From assembly GCA_049423145.1 (NCBI GenBank), contig JBMSQF010000035.1, positions 1 through 25,837 of the forward strand: DNA of 25,837 nt, given 5' to 3'. Each line of letters begins with the position of its first letter. Within the stretch, counting starts at the first letter, position 1. Shown piece after piece: positions 7,290-15,901 of the stretch. Below the pieces are notes generated by a model that worked only from the letters and a program-made list of their open reading frames with translations, searched no databases and was not told the origin of the DNA. Both the position numbers and the translations under genes were made by a program. The DNA comes from RFTU01 sp049423145 (lineage in GTDB: Bacteria > Pseudomonadota > Gammaproteobacteria > Burkholderiales > Burkholderiaceae_C).

Positions 7290-7937
7290 TCAGTTGGCCG
7301 CACCTGATGCCATCAGGGTTGTGGGCAGGGCCCGGATCCCCAACGCCGCACACCACTGCTCAGGTGTCCGCCACTGTGGTTCCCAGCGACCAGCCACCCA
7401 GTGTTCCAGCCACAGCAGTCCAATCTGGGTCTTCGCATCGGTGAGCTCTCCCCTAGCAGCCATCGCTCTCAAGCCGGGCAGGTCCCATTCACACACCTCC
7501 AGAAGTTCGTCCGCATCCAACTGCGCCTTTCCTGCCTGGAGTTGACGGGCAAACCAAATCTCAATGAACTCGTCGGAATAGGCAGCGGCATTGTGCAAAC
7601 GGCCAGCAAAGGCCCATTGGCCGGCCCGGTAACCCGTCTCCTCGAAGAGTTCGCGCATCCCCGTGATCAGCGTCGGCTCGCCGCGGTCGATCTTGCCGGC
7701 TGGAAACTCGAGCAGCACCTGTCCCAGCGGATAGCGGTACTGGCGCTCCATCAGCAAGCGATCACCGTCCAGCAGTGGGACCACCATGACCGCACCGGGA
7801 TGCCGGATGTACTCGCGCTCAACCACGGCGCCGGTGGACAGGCGGGCCTGGTCGCGAAACACCTGAAGGAACGAGCCCTTCATCACCTGCTCCGAAGAGA
7901 CCGGCTCCTCCCGCAGGTGCTGCTCTTCAGGCTTCAT
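7290..7937 (-). CDS. NUDIX hydrolase, ADP-ribose pyrophosphatase-like
   Basis: This 215-residue NUDIX hydrolase has a perfect NUDIX box at residues 81-103, running from GKIDRGE through RELFEETGY. The upstream strand VMVVPLLDGDRLLMERQYRYPLG and the LLEFPAG motif before the box are typical of the ADP-ribose/ADP-sugar pyrophosphatase (NudF) branch. These enzymes split ADP-ribose to AMP and ribose-5-phosphate. The exact substrate is inferred from family resemblance. ATG 7937 was chosen; it has AGGGCGG directly upstream and overlaps the DUF2818 stop by 11 nt. A GTG at 7955 is an alternative. Its place between nuo-linked genes suggests co-transcription with complex I, where ADP-ribose from NAD breakdown would be a plausible substrate. 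Confidence 0.93.
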   Translation of the reverse strand: MKPEEQHLREEPVSSEQVMKGSFLQVFRDQARLSTGAVVEREYIRHPGAVMVVPLLDGDRLLMERQYRYPLGQVLLEFPAGKIDRGEPTLITGMRELFEETGYRAGQWAFAGRLHNAAAYSDEFIEIWFARQLQAGKAQLDADELLEVCEWDLPGLRAMAARGELTDAKTQIGLLWLEHWVAGRWEPQWRTPEQWCAALGIRALPTTLMASGAAN

Positions 7938-8250
7938 CCGCCCTGAGGGATCCACCCCGCCGCCGAAGGTAGCGCCATACGAAACCCGGGAATGCGAACG
8001 TCAGAAACAGGCTGGCCATGACCGCGTAGAAGGCCCAGCCCTGGGGGTGCCGTTGGCCGAGGCTGGCCTCCATCGCAAAACCCAGGCCGATGCACAAGCC
8101 CAGCCCCAGCAGCAGTTCGAAAAGCCGCCAGCCGAGCGGTTTGTTCTGGCGACGCGGTCCCACCACGAACAAGCGCTCGTTGATGAACGGGAGGTTGGCC
8201 AGTACCAACCCCAACAGGAGCACCAGCCAGACTTCTTCAGCCGTATTCAT
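7927..8250 (-). CDS. DUF2818 small membrane protein, nuo-linked
   Basis: This 107-residue protein has three hydrophobic segments: WLVLLLGLVLANLPFI near the N-terminus, LFELLLGLGLCIGLGFAME in the middle, and WAFYAVMASLFLTFAFPGFVW near the C-terminus, followed by a basic RYLRRRG stretch. It matches the DUF2818 family, which I recall as commonly encoded directly after nuoN in Burkholderiales. The role is unknown; its position suggests a complex I assembly or accessory factor, which is inference. ATG 8250 is supported by GGGAG about 10 nt upstream. It begins 24 nt after nuoN and overlaps the NUDIX gene start by 11 nt. Confidence 0.9.
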   Translation of the reverse strand: MNTAEEVWLVLLLGLVLANLPFINERLFVVGPRRQNKPLGWRLFELLLGLGLCIGLGFAMEASLGQRHPQGWAFYAVMASLFLTFAFPGFVWRYLRRRGGSLRADEA

Positions 8251-8274
8251 GACCAAAAGGCTCCCACCGATCCA

Positions 8275-9756
8275 TCAGGTAGCCAGTGCCCGCACGACCG
8301 CATCCCGGCACAGGGCCATCAGACCACCGGGCAAGAGGCCGAACACCAGCACCGCTGCGCCATTGGCCACCAGCAGCACCCCCACAGAACCCAATGGCTG
8401 CTCCAGCAGTGGCTGATTAGGCTCATCAAAGAACATGACCTTCACGACGCGCAGGTAGTAGAAGGCGGCCACCAGACTCAAAAGGACGGCAACCACCGCC
8501 AGCACGATGTAGGCGGTCAGTCCCGTGGTGACGAGGGTCTGCAACACGGCCAGCTTGGCATAGAAGCCCATCGTGGGCGGGACACCGGCCAGCGAGAACA
8601 TGAAGATCGCCATCACACCCGCCATCCAGGGGCGCCGCCGTCCCAGGCCCGCCAGATCCGCGATCTGCTCACTCTCAAAACCATCGCGGGACAAGAGCAT
8701 GACCAAACCGAAAGTGCCCAGCGTGGTCAGCACATAGGTCACCATGTAGAACATGGCCGAGCTGTAGGCATTGCCCGCCGAGGCGGTGTCCCCACCCATC
8801 ACGCCTGATCCCAGTGCCAGCAACATGAAGCCCAATTGCGCGATGGCCGAGTACGCCAGCATCCGCTTGAGGTTGGTCTGTGCAATGGCCGCCAGATTGC
8901 CCACCACCAGGGAGACCACGGCCATGAACAGCAGCATTTGCTGCCAATCCACCGCCACCTTCAGCAGTCCCTCGACCAGCAGACGGATGGTGATCGCGAA
9001 AGCGGCCAATTTCGGCGCGCTGGCAATGAGAAGCGTCACCGCCGTGGGTGCGCCCTGATACACATCGGGCACCCACATATGGAAGGGTGCGACGCCCAGC
9101 TTGAAGCCCAGGCCAGCCACGATGAAAACCACCCCAAACACCAGCACCTGGCTGTTCACGCGGCCCTGATTGATCACCTCAAAGACCTTTGGGATCTCCA
9201 GCGTGCCGGTGGCGCCATACATCATCGACAGGCCGTACAGCAGGAATCCACTGGCCAGGGCACCCAGTACGAAATACTTCATGGCCGCCTCGGTGGCCAT
9301 GGCATCGTCCCTGCGCAGGGCCACCAGCGCGTATAGCGACAGACTCATGATCTCCAGGCCAAGATAGATCACAAGGAAATCGTTGGCCGAGAGCATCACA
9401 TGGATCCCCAGCAGCGACAGCAACGCCAGGACGTAGAACTCGCCCTTGTGAAGCGCGCGGGAGGCGATGTAGGGCTGCGCATAGGCCAAGCTTGCCATGA
9501 GGGCCAGGGTGGCCAACACACCGAGCAGACGCCCCATCGGGTCGGTGACCACCAAGTTGCCCAGGGCATACAAGGTCAATCCGGCGTCGAACTGCTGGTA
9601 GTGCAACAGCGCCGTGATGGCCAAGGCCGATTGGCTCATCCAGTGGGTGTAGCGGCGCTGTTCATCGTCAATGAACAGATCAACCAGCACGATCACCAAG
9701 GCGGCCAGCAACAGGAAGATCTCGGGCGTGAGGGCAGCCCAATTCAAGAAGGTCAT
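8275..9756 (-). CDS. nuoN: NADH-quinone oxidoreductase subunit N
   Basis: NuoN is one of three antiporter-like proton-pumping membrane subunits of complex I. The 493-residue product is multi-spanning throughout and carries the conserved LGLEIMSLSLYAL segment with key Glu135. It also has GVAPFHMWVPDVYQGAPTAVT, which holds the discontinuous-helix region, and LAYSAIAQLGFMLLAL. ATG 9756 was chosen because GGAG lies 9 nt upstream. An in-frame ATG at 9771 lacks a ribosome binding site, and the frame beyond it runs into nuoM. It starts 19 nt after nuoM and is followed by DUF2818. Confidence 0.97.
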   Translation of the reverse strand: MTFLNWAALTPEIFLLLAALVIVLVDLFIDDEQRRYTHWMSQSALAITALLHYQQFDAGLTLYALGNLVVTDPMGRLLGVLATLALMASLAYAQPYIASRALHKGEFYVLALLSLLGIHVMLSANDFLVIYLGLEIMSLSLYALVALRRDDAMATEAAMKYFVLGALASGFLLYGLSMMYGATGTLEIPKVFEVINQGRVNSQVLVFGVVFIVAGLGFKLGVAPFHMWVPDVYQGAPTAVTLLIASAPKLAAFAITIRLLVEGLLKVAVDWQQMLLFMAVVSLVVGNLAAIAQTNLKRMLAYSAIAQLGFMLLALGSGVMGGDTASAGNAYSSAMFYMVTYVLTTLGTFGLVMLLSRDGFESEQIADLAGLGRRRPWMAGVMAIFMFSLAGVPPTMGFYAKLAVLQTLVTTGLTAYIVLAVVAVLLSLVAAFYYLRVVKVMFFDEPNQPLLEQPLGSVGVLLVANGAAVLVFGLLPGGLMALCRDAVVRALAT

Positions 9757-9775
9757 GCTCTTGTTCTCCATGGAC

Positions 9776-11254
9776 TCAGGCCGGCAGCTTGGAAAGCGCC
9801 ACATGGCGCAGCAGTTCGGTGATCGAGGTTTGCATGACATCGGTGAAAGGCTTGGGATAGACGCCCATCCAGAGCACCGCCAGGGCCAGCAGGCCCAGCA
9901 TCAGGAACTCGCGGTCGTTGAGGTCGGTGAGTTCACCCACGTGTTGATTGCCCACCTCGCCGAAGTAAACCCGCTTGACCATCCACAGCGTGTAGGCCGC
10001 ACCGAACACCAGGGTCGTGGCGGCCAGCGCGGCAATCCAGAAATCAAACTTCACTGCACCGAGGATGACCATCCACTCGCCAACAAAGCCACCGGTGCCT
10101 GGGAGGCCGCAGTTGGCCATGGCGAAAAACACGGCGAATGCTGCAAATTTGGGCATCGTGTTGACGACTCCGCCATACGCGGATATCTCACGGGAATGAA
10201 CCCGGTCATAGAGCACGCCGATGCAAAGGAACATGGCGCCGGAGACGAAGCCATGACTGATCATCTGAACGATGGCCCCACCGACGCCCAGATCGCTGAA
10301 GATGAAGAAACCCAGTGTGACGAATCCCATGTGGGCGATGGACGAATACGCCACCAGCTTTTTCATGTCCTGCTGAACAAGCGCCACCAGGCCGATGTAG
10401 ACCACGGCAATGAGCGACAGCGCAATCATCAGCCAGGCGTATTCGCGGGCCGCATCGGGTGCAATCGGCATCGAAAAGCGCAGGAAACCATAGGCCCCCA
10501 GCTTGAGCATGATGGCCGCCAGCACCACCGAGCCACCCGTCGGCGCCTCGACGTGCGCATCGGGCAGCCAGGTGTGCACCGGCCACATCGGAACCTTCAC
10601 CGAGAACGCTGCGAAGAAAGCGAAGAACAGCAGCGCCTGCGCGTTCATCGGCAGGGGCAGTTGGTGCCACGCCTGGATATCAAAGCTGCCGCCCGCCTTC
10701 AGGTACAGATACAGCAGAGCCACCAGCATCAGCAGCGAGCCCAAGAGTGTGTAGAGAAAGAACTTGAAGGCCGCGTAGACGCGCCGGGGCCCGCCCCACA
10801 CACCAATGATGATGTACATCGGAATGAGCGTCGCTTCAAAGAAGATGTAGAACAGCAGACCATCCAGCGCGCTGAACACGCCCACCATCAATCCTGAGAG
10901 GATGAGGAAAGCGCCCATGTACAGGGCCACACGCTCCTGCACCACCTCCCAGGCGGCGATCACCACCATGATGGTGATGAAGGCCGTCAGCAGTACAAAC
11001 CACACCGAAAGACCATCGATCCCCAGGTGATAGCGCACATTGAACCGCTCGATCCAGGGCAGGATCTCCACGAACTGCATGCCCGTGGCGGCCACGTCGA
11101 AGCCGGTGACCAGCGGAATGGTGACCAGGAAGGAAAGGACCGCCGCTGCCAATGCCATCCAGCGCACGGCCCCTGCGTTCTCGTCACGCCCCACGGCCAG
11201 CAACAAGCCCCCCAGCACGATGGGCAGCCAGATGGCAACACTCAACAAACCCAT
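9776..11254 (-). CDS. nuoM: NADH-quinone oxidoreductase subunit M
   Basis: NuoM is the central antiporter-like proton-pumping subunit of complex I. The 492-residue product shows FYIFFEATLIPMYIIIGVWG with the essential-type Glu140 at the expected place. Further hallmarks are FSVKVPMWPVHTWLPDAHVE and LVAYSSIAHMGFVTLGFFIF. Hydrophobic helices run along the whole length, and the size is normal for the family. The start at 11254 has GGAG about 9 nt upstream. It lies 49 nt after nuoL and 19 nt before nuoN on the same strand. Confidence 0.98.
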   Translation of the reverse strand: MGLLSVAIWLPIVLGGLLLAVGRDENAGAVRWMALAAAVLSFLVTIPLVTGFDVAATGMQFVEILPWIERFNVRYHLGIDGLSVWFVLLTAFITIMVVIAAWEVVQERVALYMGAFLILSGLMVGVFSALDGLLFYIFFEATLIPMYIIIGVWGGPRRVYAAFKFFLYTLLGSLLMLVALLYLYLKAGGSFDIQAWHQLPLPMNAQALLFFAFFAAFSVKVPMWPVHTWLPDAHVEAPTGGSVVLAAIMLKLGAYGFLRFSMPIAPDAAREYAWLMIALSLIAVVYIGLVALVQQDMKKLVAYSSIAHMGFVTLGFFIFSDLGVGGAIVQMISHGFVSGAMFLCIGVLYDRVHSREISAYGGVVNTMPKFAAFAVFFAMANCGLPGTGGFVGEWMVILGAVKFDFWIAALAATTLVFGAAYTLWMVKRVYFGEVGNQHVGELTDLNDREFLMLGLLALAVLWMGVYPKPFTDVMQTSITELLRHVALSKLPA

Positions 11255-11303
11255 TTCTTCGTCTCCGCCTCTTGCTTCCGATCCCCGAGCACTGCCCTGG
11301 TGA

Positions 11304-13325
11304 TCACTGGCCGAAGAGGCCGGTCAGGTGGGGCCATAGCCGCCATGTCATGAAGCCGAACACGCCCAGGAGCATGACCAGCGCGTACCAATAGAGATGA
11401 CCCGTCTGTACGAGACGGGTCAGACCCGCCAGCGTCCCAACGGCGCGGGCCGATCCGTTGACGATCATCCCGTCGATGAGGGTTGCATCCCCGCCCTTCC
11501 AAAGGCCGGTACCCAGCGCACGAGAGCCCGCCGCCAACACCTTCTCGTTGAAGGCGTCCATGTAGTACTTGTTCTCCAGTACCTTGACCAGCGGCGCCAG
11601 TGCTCGGCCGATCGCTGCGGGAATGGAGGGCTGCTGGAGGTAGAACCACCAAGCGACCACCACTCCGGCGAGGGCCAACCAGAATGGCAGTGTTTGAAGG
11701 CCATGCAGTGCCATCGCCACGGCGCCGTGGAACTCGCCGGCCAGATGGGCCATGGCGGGATGGCGCGCCGCATCCACCACGATGGCGTCCTTGAGGAACT
11801 CACCGAACAGCATGGGCTGAATGGTCATGTAGCCGATCAGCACCGAGGGAATGGCCAGGAGCACCAGGGGGGCAGTCACCACCCAGGGTGACTCGTGAGG
11901 GGTGTGGTCCTCGCCGTCATCAGGATGGTGTTCATGCTCGCCTGGGAAGGGCTTGTGGTGGAAACGCTCCTTGCCATGGAAGACCAGGAAGTACATGCGG
12001 AATGAATAGAAGGCGGTGACGAACACCCCAGCCACCACCGCAAAGATGGCAAAGGGCGTACCCGGCAGGTTGCTGGCCTCAACGGCCATGATGATGCTGT
12101 CTTTGGAGTAGAAGCCCGCAAACAGCGGCGTGCCGATCAGGGCCAGCGAGCCCAGCAAGGCGGTGATCCAGGTGATGGGCATGTGCTTGCGCAGGCCACC
12201 CATGTTGCGGATGTCCTGATCGTGGTGCATGCCCATGATCACCGATCCGGCCGCCAAGAACAGCAGCGCTTTGAAGAAGGCGTGTGTCATCAGATGGAAC
12301 ACGGCCACCGAGTAGGCGGATGCCCCCAGAGCGACGGTCATGTAGCCCAGCTGCGAGAGCGTGGAATAGGCCACCACCCGCTTGATGTCGTTCTGGATGA
12401 TGCCGAGGAAGCCCATGAACAGCGCGGTAATCGCACCGATCACCATCACAAAGTTCAGCGCGGTGTCCGAAAGTTCAAAAAGCGGCGACATGCGCGCGAC
12501 CATGAAGATGCCGGCGGTGACCATGGTGGCGGCGTGGATCAGCGCCGAGATGGGCGTGGGGCCTTCCATGGAATCCGGTAGCCACACATGGAGCGGAAAC
12601 TGCGCGCTCTTGCCCATGGCGCCAATGAACAGGCAGATGCAGGCTGCGGTCAGCAGCATCCAATCGGTGCCCGGAAAGGTCAGCTTAGACAGTTCATCCG
12701 CCTTGGCAAAGGCTTCGGTGTAGTTCAGTGTTCCGCCGTAGGCCACGACCAAGCCAATGCCGAGAATGAAGCCGAAATCGCCCACTCGGTTGACCAGAAA
12801 GGCCTTCATGTTGGCAAAGATGGCGGAGGGCTTCTTGAACCAGAATCCGATCAGCAGATAGCTCACCAAGCCCACTGCTTCCCAGCCGAAGAAGAGCTGC
12901 AGGAAGTTGTTGCTCATCACGAGCATCAGCATGGAAAAGGTGAACAGCGAGATGTAGCTGAAGAAACGCTGGTAGCCCGGGTCATCCTCCATGTAGCCGA
13001 TGGTGTAGAGATGCACCATCAGCGACACGAAGGTCACCACGCACATCATCATGGCCGTCAGCCCATCGACCATGAAGCCGATCTCCATCTTCAGACCGCC
13101 AATCACCATCCATTCGTAGATGGTTTGATTGAAGCGTGCGCCGTCCAGCGCCACGCTCTTGAGCACGAGGGCCGAGAGGATAAAACTGATGAGCACGCCC
13201 AGGATGGTGAAGGCGTGCGATCCCCGGCGCCCGACGTAGCGACCAAAGAAGCCGGCGATGATCGCGCCGGCCAACGGCGCCAAGGGAACCGCAAGGAGCG
13301 TGCTGGAAGAGAGTTCTGCTGCCAT
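11304..13325 (-). CDS. nuoL: NADH-quinone oxidoreductase subunit L
   Basis: NuoL is the distal proton-pumping subunit of complex I, with a long lateral helix at its C-terminus. The 673-residue product shows QLFFGWEAVGLVSYLLIGFW with key Glu149. It also has GKSAQFPLHVWLPDSMEGPT and RVVAYSTLSQLGYMTVALG. A cytoplasmic or interhelical His/Asp/Glu-rich stretch (HHKPFPGEHEHHPDDGEDH) precedes the last helices; such loops are common in proteobacterial NuoL. The start at 13325 has AAGGG about 9 nt upstream, and nuoK ends 5 nt before it. Confidence 0.98.
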   Translation of the reverse strand: MAAELSSSTLLAVPLAPLAGAIIAGFFGRYVGRRGSHAFTILGVLISFILSALVLKSVALDGARFNQTIYEWMVIGGLKMEIGFMVDGLTAMMMCVVTFVSLMVHLYTIGYMEDDPGYQRFFSYISLFTFSMLMLVMSNNFLQLFFGWEAVGLVSYLLIGFWFKKPSAIFANMKAFLVNRVGDFGFILGIGLVVAYGGTLNYTEAFAKADELSKLTFPGTDWMLLTAACICLFIGAMGKSAQFPLHVWLPDSMEGPTPISALIHAATMVTAGIFMVARMSPLFELSDTALNFVMVIGAITALFMGFLGIIQNDIKRVVAYSTLSQLGYMTVALGASAYSVAVFHLMTHAFFKALLFLAAGSVIMGMHHDQDIRNMGGLRKHMPITWITALLGSLALIGTPLFAGFYSKDSIIMAVEASNLPGTPFAIFAVVAGVFVTAFYSFRMYFLVFHGKERFHHKPFPGEHEHHPDDGEDHTPHESPWVVTAPLVLLAIPSVLIGYMTIQPMLFGEFLKDAIVVDAARHPAMAHLAGEFHGAVAMALHGLQTLPFWLALAGVVVAWWFYLQQPSIPAAIGRALAPLVKVLENKYYMDAFNEKVLAAGSRALGTGLWKGGDATLIDGMIVNGSARAVGTLAGLTRLVQTGHLYWYALVMLLGVFGFMTWRLWPHLTGLFGQ

Positions 13326-13330
13326 GGGGG

Positions 13331-13645
13331 TCAGCCCTTGAGGGTGTCGAGTTCCTCGACGTTGATCGAGGCCCGGTTGCGGAACAGCACCACCAGGATC
13401 GCCAGGCCGATGGCCGATTCGGCCGCGGCCACCGTGAGGATGAAGAACACGAAGACCTGACCGGTCATGTCACCCAGGTAGTGCGAAAAGGCCACGAAGT
13501 TCAGGTTGACAGCCAGCAACATCAACTCGATGGCCATCAGCAATACGATGAGATTGCGGCGGTTGAGAAAGATGCCGATCACCGACAACGCGAAGAGAAT
13601 CGCGCCGAGTGACAGGACATGCCCCAGGGTGATCGAGCCCATCAT
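13331..13645 (-). CDS. nuoK: NADH-quinone oxidoreductase subunit K
   Basis: NuoK is a three-helix membrane subunit of complex I (MrpC/ND4L type). The 104-residue product carries both conserved membrane glutamates: Glu40 in LLMAIELMLLAVNLNFV and Glu76 in VAAAESAIGLAILV. Two consecutive ATGs are possible starts (13645 and 13642). The first overlaps the nuoJ stop as ATGA, while the second has the better spacing (7 nt) from GGGAG. Either way the length matches the family (about 101-104). Translational coupling to nuoJ is likely. Confidence 0.97.
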   Translation of the reverse strand: MMGSITLGHVLSLGAILFALSVIGIFLNRRNLIVLLMAIELMLLAVNLNFVAFSHYLGDMTGQVFVFFILTVAAAESAIGLAILVVLFRNRASINVEELDTLKG

Positions 13646-14307
13646 GCGGCTCCCTTCGGTGACTGGCCGGGGGACGACTCGGCCGCAGGTGCTTCGGGCG
13701 CAGCGGCGTCCTCCACCTCCGGGGCCATCTGCACGATGCGCACCCGGTCCGAACGCTTGACTCGTACCTGCAAGCCCGGGTCCATCGCGCGGACGTCCTT
13801 GCGCTTGCGCAGCGTGAGCGCCAACGCCGCCACCATGGCCACGAACAGAAGTACAGCTGCCAACTGCAGCGGATACAGGTAGTGCGTATAGATCTCGATA
13901 CCCAGTAAGCGGGTGTTGCCATATTCGGCCAAGCGGGGGTCGACCGGCGCCGCTTGCGACACGCGGAAGCCACTCATCAGTACCAGCGCCATCTCCACGG
14001 CGATGATGGCACCGATCAAGCCGGCCAACGGCAGGTGCTGCCAGAAGTTCTGTCGGAACTGGTCGGTGTTGATATCCAGCATCATCACCACAAAGAGGAA
14101 CAGAACCATCACCGCCCCGACGTAGACGAGGACGAGGGTAATGGCCAGAAATTCAGCCTGTAACAGCATCCAAATGCAGGACGCACTGAAAAAGGCCAGC
14201 ACCAGAAACAGCGCGGCATGCACGGTGCTGCGCGCGGTGATGACGCGAAAGGCTGCAATCAGCAGCACAGCGGAAAAGACGTAGAACAGGGCGGCTTGGT
14301 TGTCCAT
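13642..14307 (-). CDS. nuoJ: NADH-quinone oxidoreductase subunit J
   Basis: NuoJ (ND6 type) is a membrane subunit of complex I linking the quinone site to the proton channels. In this 221-residue product, the first 165 or so residues hold five hydrophobic helices. Among them is the conserved LAITLVLVYVGAVMVLFLFVVMML segment, equivalent to the TM3 pi-bulge region. The last 50 residues are a soluble tail, first basic (RKRKDVRAMD) and then rich in Ala, Pro and Glu (EVEDAAAPEAPAAESSPG). The stop overlaps the nuoK start by 4 nt. The ribosome binding site is weak, and the gene begins 24 nt after nuoI. Confidence 0.97.
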   Translation of the reverse strand: MDNQAALFYVFSAVLLIAAFRVITARSTVHAALFLVLAFFSASCIWMLLQAEFLAITLVLVYVGAVMVLFLFVVMMLDINTDQFRQNFWQHLPLAGLIGAIIAVEMALVLMSGFRVSQAAPVDPRLAEYGNTRLLGIEIYTHYLYPLQLAAVLLFVAMVAALALTLRKRKDVRAMDPGLQVRVKRSDRVRIVQMAPEVEDAAAPEAPAAESSPGQSPKGAA

Positions 14308-14331
14308 GATCGTTGCGGCAAAGGACCCGCC

Positions 14332-14820
14332 TCAGCGGTACCTCGCATCCGCCTCCTTGTTCGCGGCGATTTCCGTTTCGTAGCGATCTCCCACGGCCAG
14401 GAGCATCTCCTTGGTGAAGTACAGATCGCCACGCTTCTCGCCGTGGTATTCGAAGATGTGGGTCTCGACGATCGAGTCCACCGGGCAGCTTTCTTCGCAG
14501 AATCCGCAGAAGATGCACTTGGTGAGGTCGATGTCGTAGCGCTTGGTGCGACGCGAGCCGTCCTCGCGCACATCGCTTTCGATGGTGATCGCCATGGCCG
14601 GGCACACGGCCTCGCAAAGCTTGCAGGCGATGCAACGCTCTTCACCGTTTTCATAACGGCGCAAGGCGTGCAGCCCTCGAAAGCGCGGCGACAAGGGCGT
14701 CTTTTCCTCGGGAAACTGCACCGTCACCTTGCGCTTGAAGAAGTGACGACCGGTTACCCTGAGCCCCTTGAGAAGCTCGAGCAACATGAAGCTCTGAACG
14801 AAATCCTTGACGGCAGACAT
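14332..14820 (-). CDS. nuoI: NADH-quinone oxidoreductase subunit I (2 x [4Fe-4S])
   Basis: NuoI carries clusters N6a and N6b, passing electrons to NuoB. The 162-residue product has two ferredoxin motifs: CIACKLCEAVCP (Cys63, 66, 69, 73) and CIFCGFCEESCP (Cys102, 105, 108, 112). The N-terminal amphipathic helix (VKDFVQSFMLLELLKGLRVTG) anchors it to the membrane arm. ATG 14820 (MSAVKDF) was chosen because AGAGG lies 7 nt upstream and the length fits. A longer in-frame start at 14916 would lie inside nuoH. It lies 11 nt after nuoH. Confidence 0.98.
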   Translation of the reverse strand: MSAVKDFVQSFMLLELLKGLRVTGRHFFKRKVTVQFPEEKTPLSPRFRGLHALRRYENGEERCIACKLCEAVCPAMAITIESDVREDGSRRTKRYDIDLTKCIFCGFCEESCPVDSIVETHIFEYHGEKRGDLYFTKEMLLAVGDRYETEIAANKEADARYR

Positions 14821-14831
14821 AGAGTTGCCTC

Positions 14832-15899
14832 TTACTTCCAGATGTTCAGCGGGGTCTGCATCCACAGACCAACCACCACCAACCACACCAGGGTGACGGG
14901 AATGAAGATCTTCCAACCCAGGCGCATGATCTGGTCATAGCGGTAACGCGGGAAGGTCGCGCGCACCCACAGGAACATGGTGACCACCACGAAGACCTTG
15001 ATAGCCAGCCAGATCCAGCCCGGAATCCAATTGAACAGGGCACTGTCCACGGGCGGCAGCCACCCGCCCAGGAACAGGATCACACACAGGGTCGACACCA
15101 GAATCATGTTGGCGTACTCGGCCAGGAAGAACATGGCAAAGGACATGCCCGAGTACTCGATCATGTGGCCCGCCACGATTTCCGATTCGCCTTCCACCAC
15201 GTCAAAGGGATGGCGGTTGGTCTCCGCCAGACCCGACACGAAATAGACGATGAAGACTGGCAGCAGAGGCAGCCAGTTCCACGAGAGGAAGTTCAGGCCC
15301 ATCTCGGCAAAGTACCCCTCACCCTGACCCATCACGATCCCGCTCATGTTCATCGTGCCCGACACCATCAGGACGATGACCAAGGCAAATCCCATCGCGA
15401 TTTCGTAGCTGACCATCTGCGCCGAGGCGCGCAGAGCGCCCAGGAAGGCGTACTTTGAGTTCGATGCCCAGCCGGCGATGATCACGCCATACACCTCCAG
15501 TGACGTGATGGCCATCAGGTACAGCAAGCCCGCGTTCACATTGGCCAGCGCCACATCCGGACCAAAGGGCACTACGGCCCAGGCGGCCAGGGCCGGCATG
15601 ATGGTCATCACCGGACCCAGGAAGAAGAGGCCTTTGTTGGCCGCGGTGGGCCGAATGATTTCCTTGAAGACCAACTTGACCGCATCGGCGATTGGGGTGA
15701 GCAGGCCCCAGGGCCCCACACGGTTGGGCCCTGGCCGCACCTGCGTCCAGCCGATGGCCTTGCGCTCCCAAAGGGTGAGGTAGGCGACGCATCCCATCAG
15801 CGGCAGCACCACGGCGATGATCTTGATGAGGCTCCAGACGACCAGCCATAGGGTCGGTCCGAGGGTGGTGTTGCCCAGATGATGAAGGTTCTCGAGCAT
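14832..15899 (-). CDS. nuoH: NADH-quinone oxidoreductase subunit H
   Basis: NuoH (ND1) forms the quinone chamber of complex I with NuoB and NuoD. The 355-residue product has about eight membrane helices. Conserved loops include ERKAIGWTQVRPGPNRVGPWG near the N-terminus and, centrally, RHPFDVVEGESEIVAGHMIEYSGM with the acidic residues lining the E-channel. GGAG lies about 7 nt before the start at 15899. Only 2 nt separate it from the nuoG stop. Confidence 0.98.
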   Translation of the reverse strand: MLENLHHLGNTTLGPTLWLVVWSLIKIIAVVLPLMGCVAYLTLWERKAIGWTQVRPGPNRVGPWGLLTPIADAVKLVFKEIIRPTAANKGLFFLGPVMTIMPALAAWAVVPFGPDVALANVNAGLLYLMAITSLEVYGVIIAGWASNSKYAFLGALRASAQMVSYEIAMGFALVIVLMVSGTMNMSGIVMGQGEGYFAEMGLNFLSWNWLPLLPVFIVYFVSGLAETNRHPFDVVEGESEIVAGHMIEYSGMSFAMFFLAEYANMILVSTLCVILFLGGWLPPVDSALFNWIPGWIWLAIKVFVVVTMFLWVRATFPRYRYDQIMRLGWKIFIPVTLVWLVVVGLWMQTPLNIWK

Positions 15900-15901
15900 G
15901 G

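Noticed and set aside
9671..10897. A 408-codon plus-strand open frame opposite nuoN and nuoM
   Set aside because: Its translation is rich in His, Gln, Arg and Glu with no recognisable domain, as expected for the antisense of high-GC membrane genes. nuoM and nuoN on the other strand are certain.
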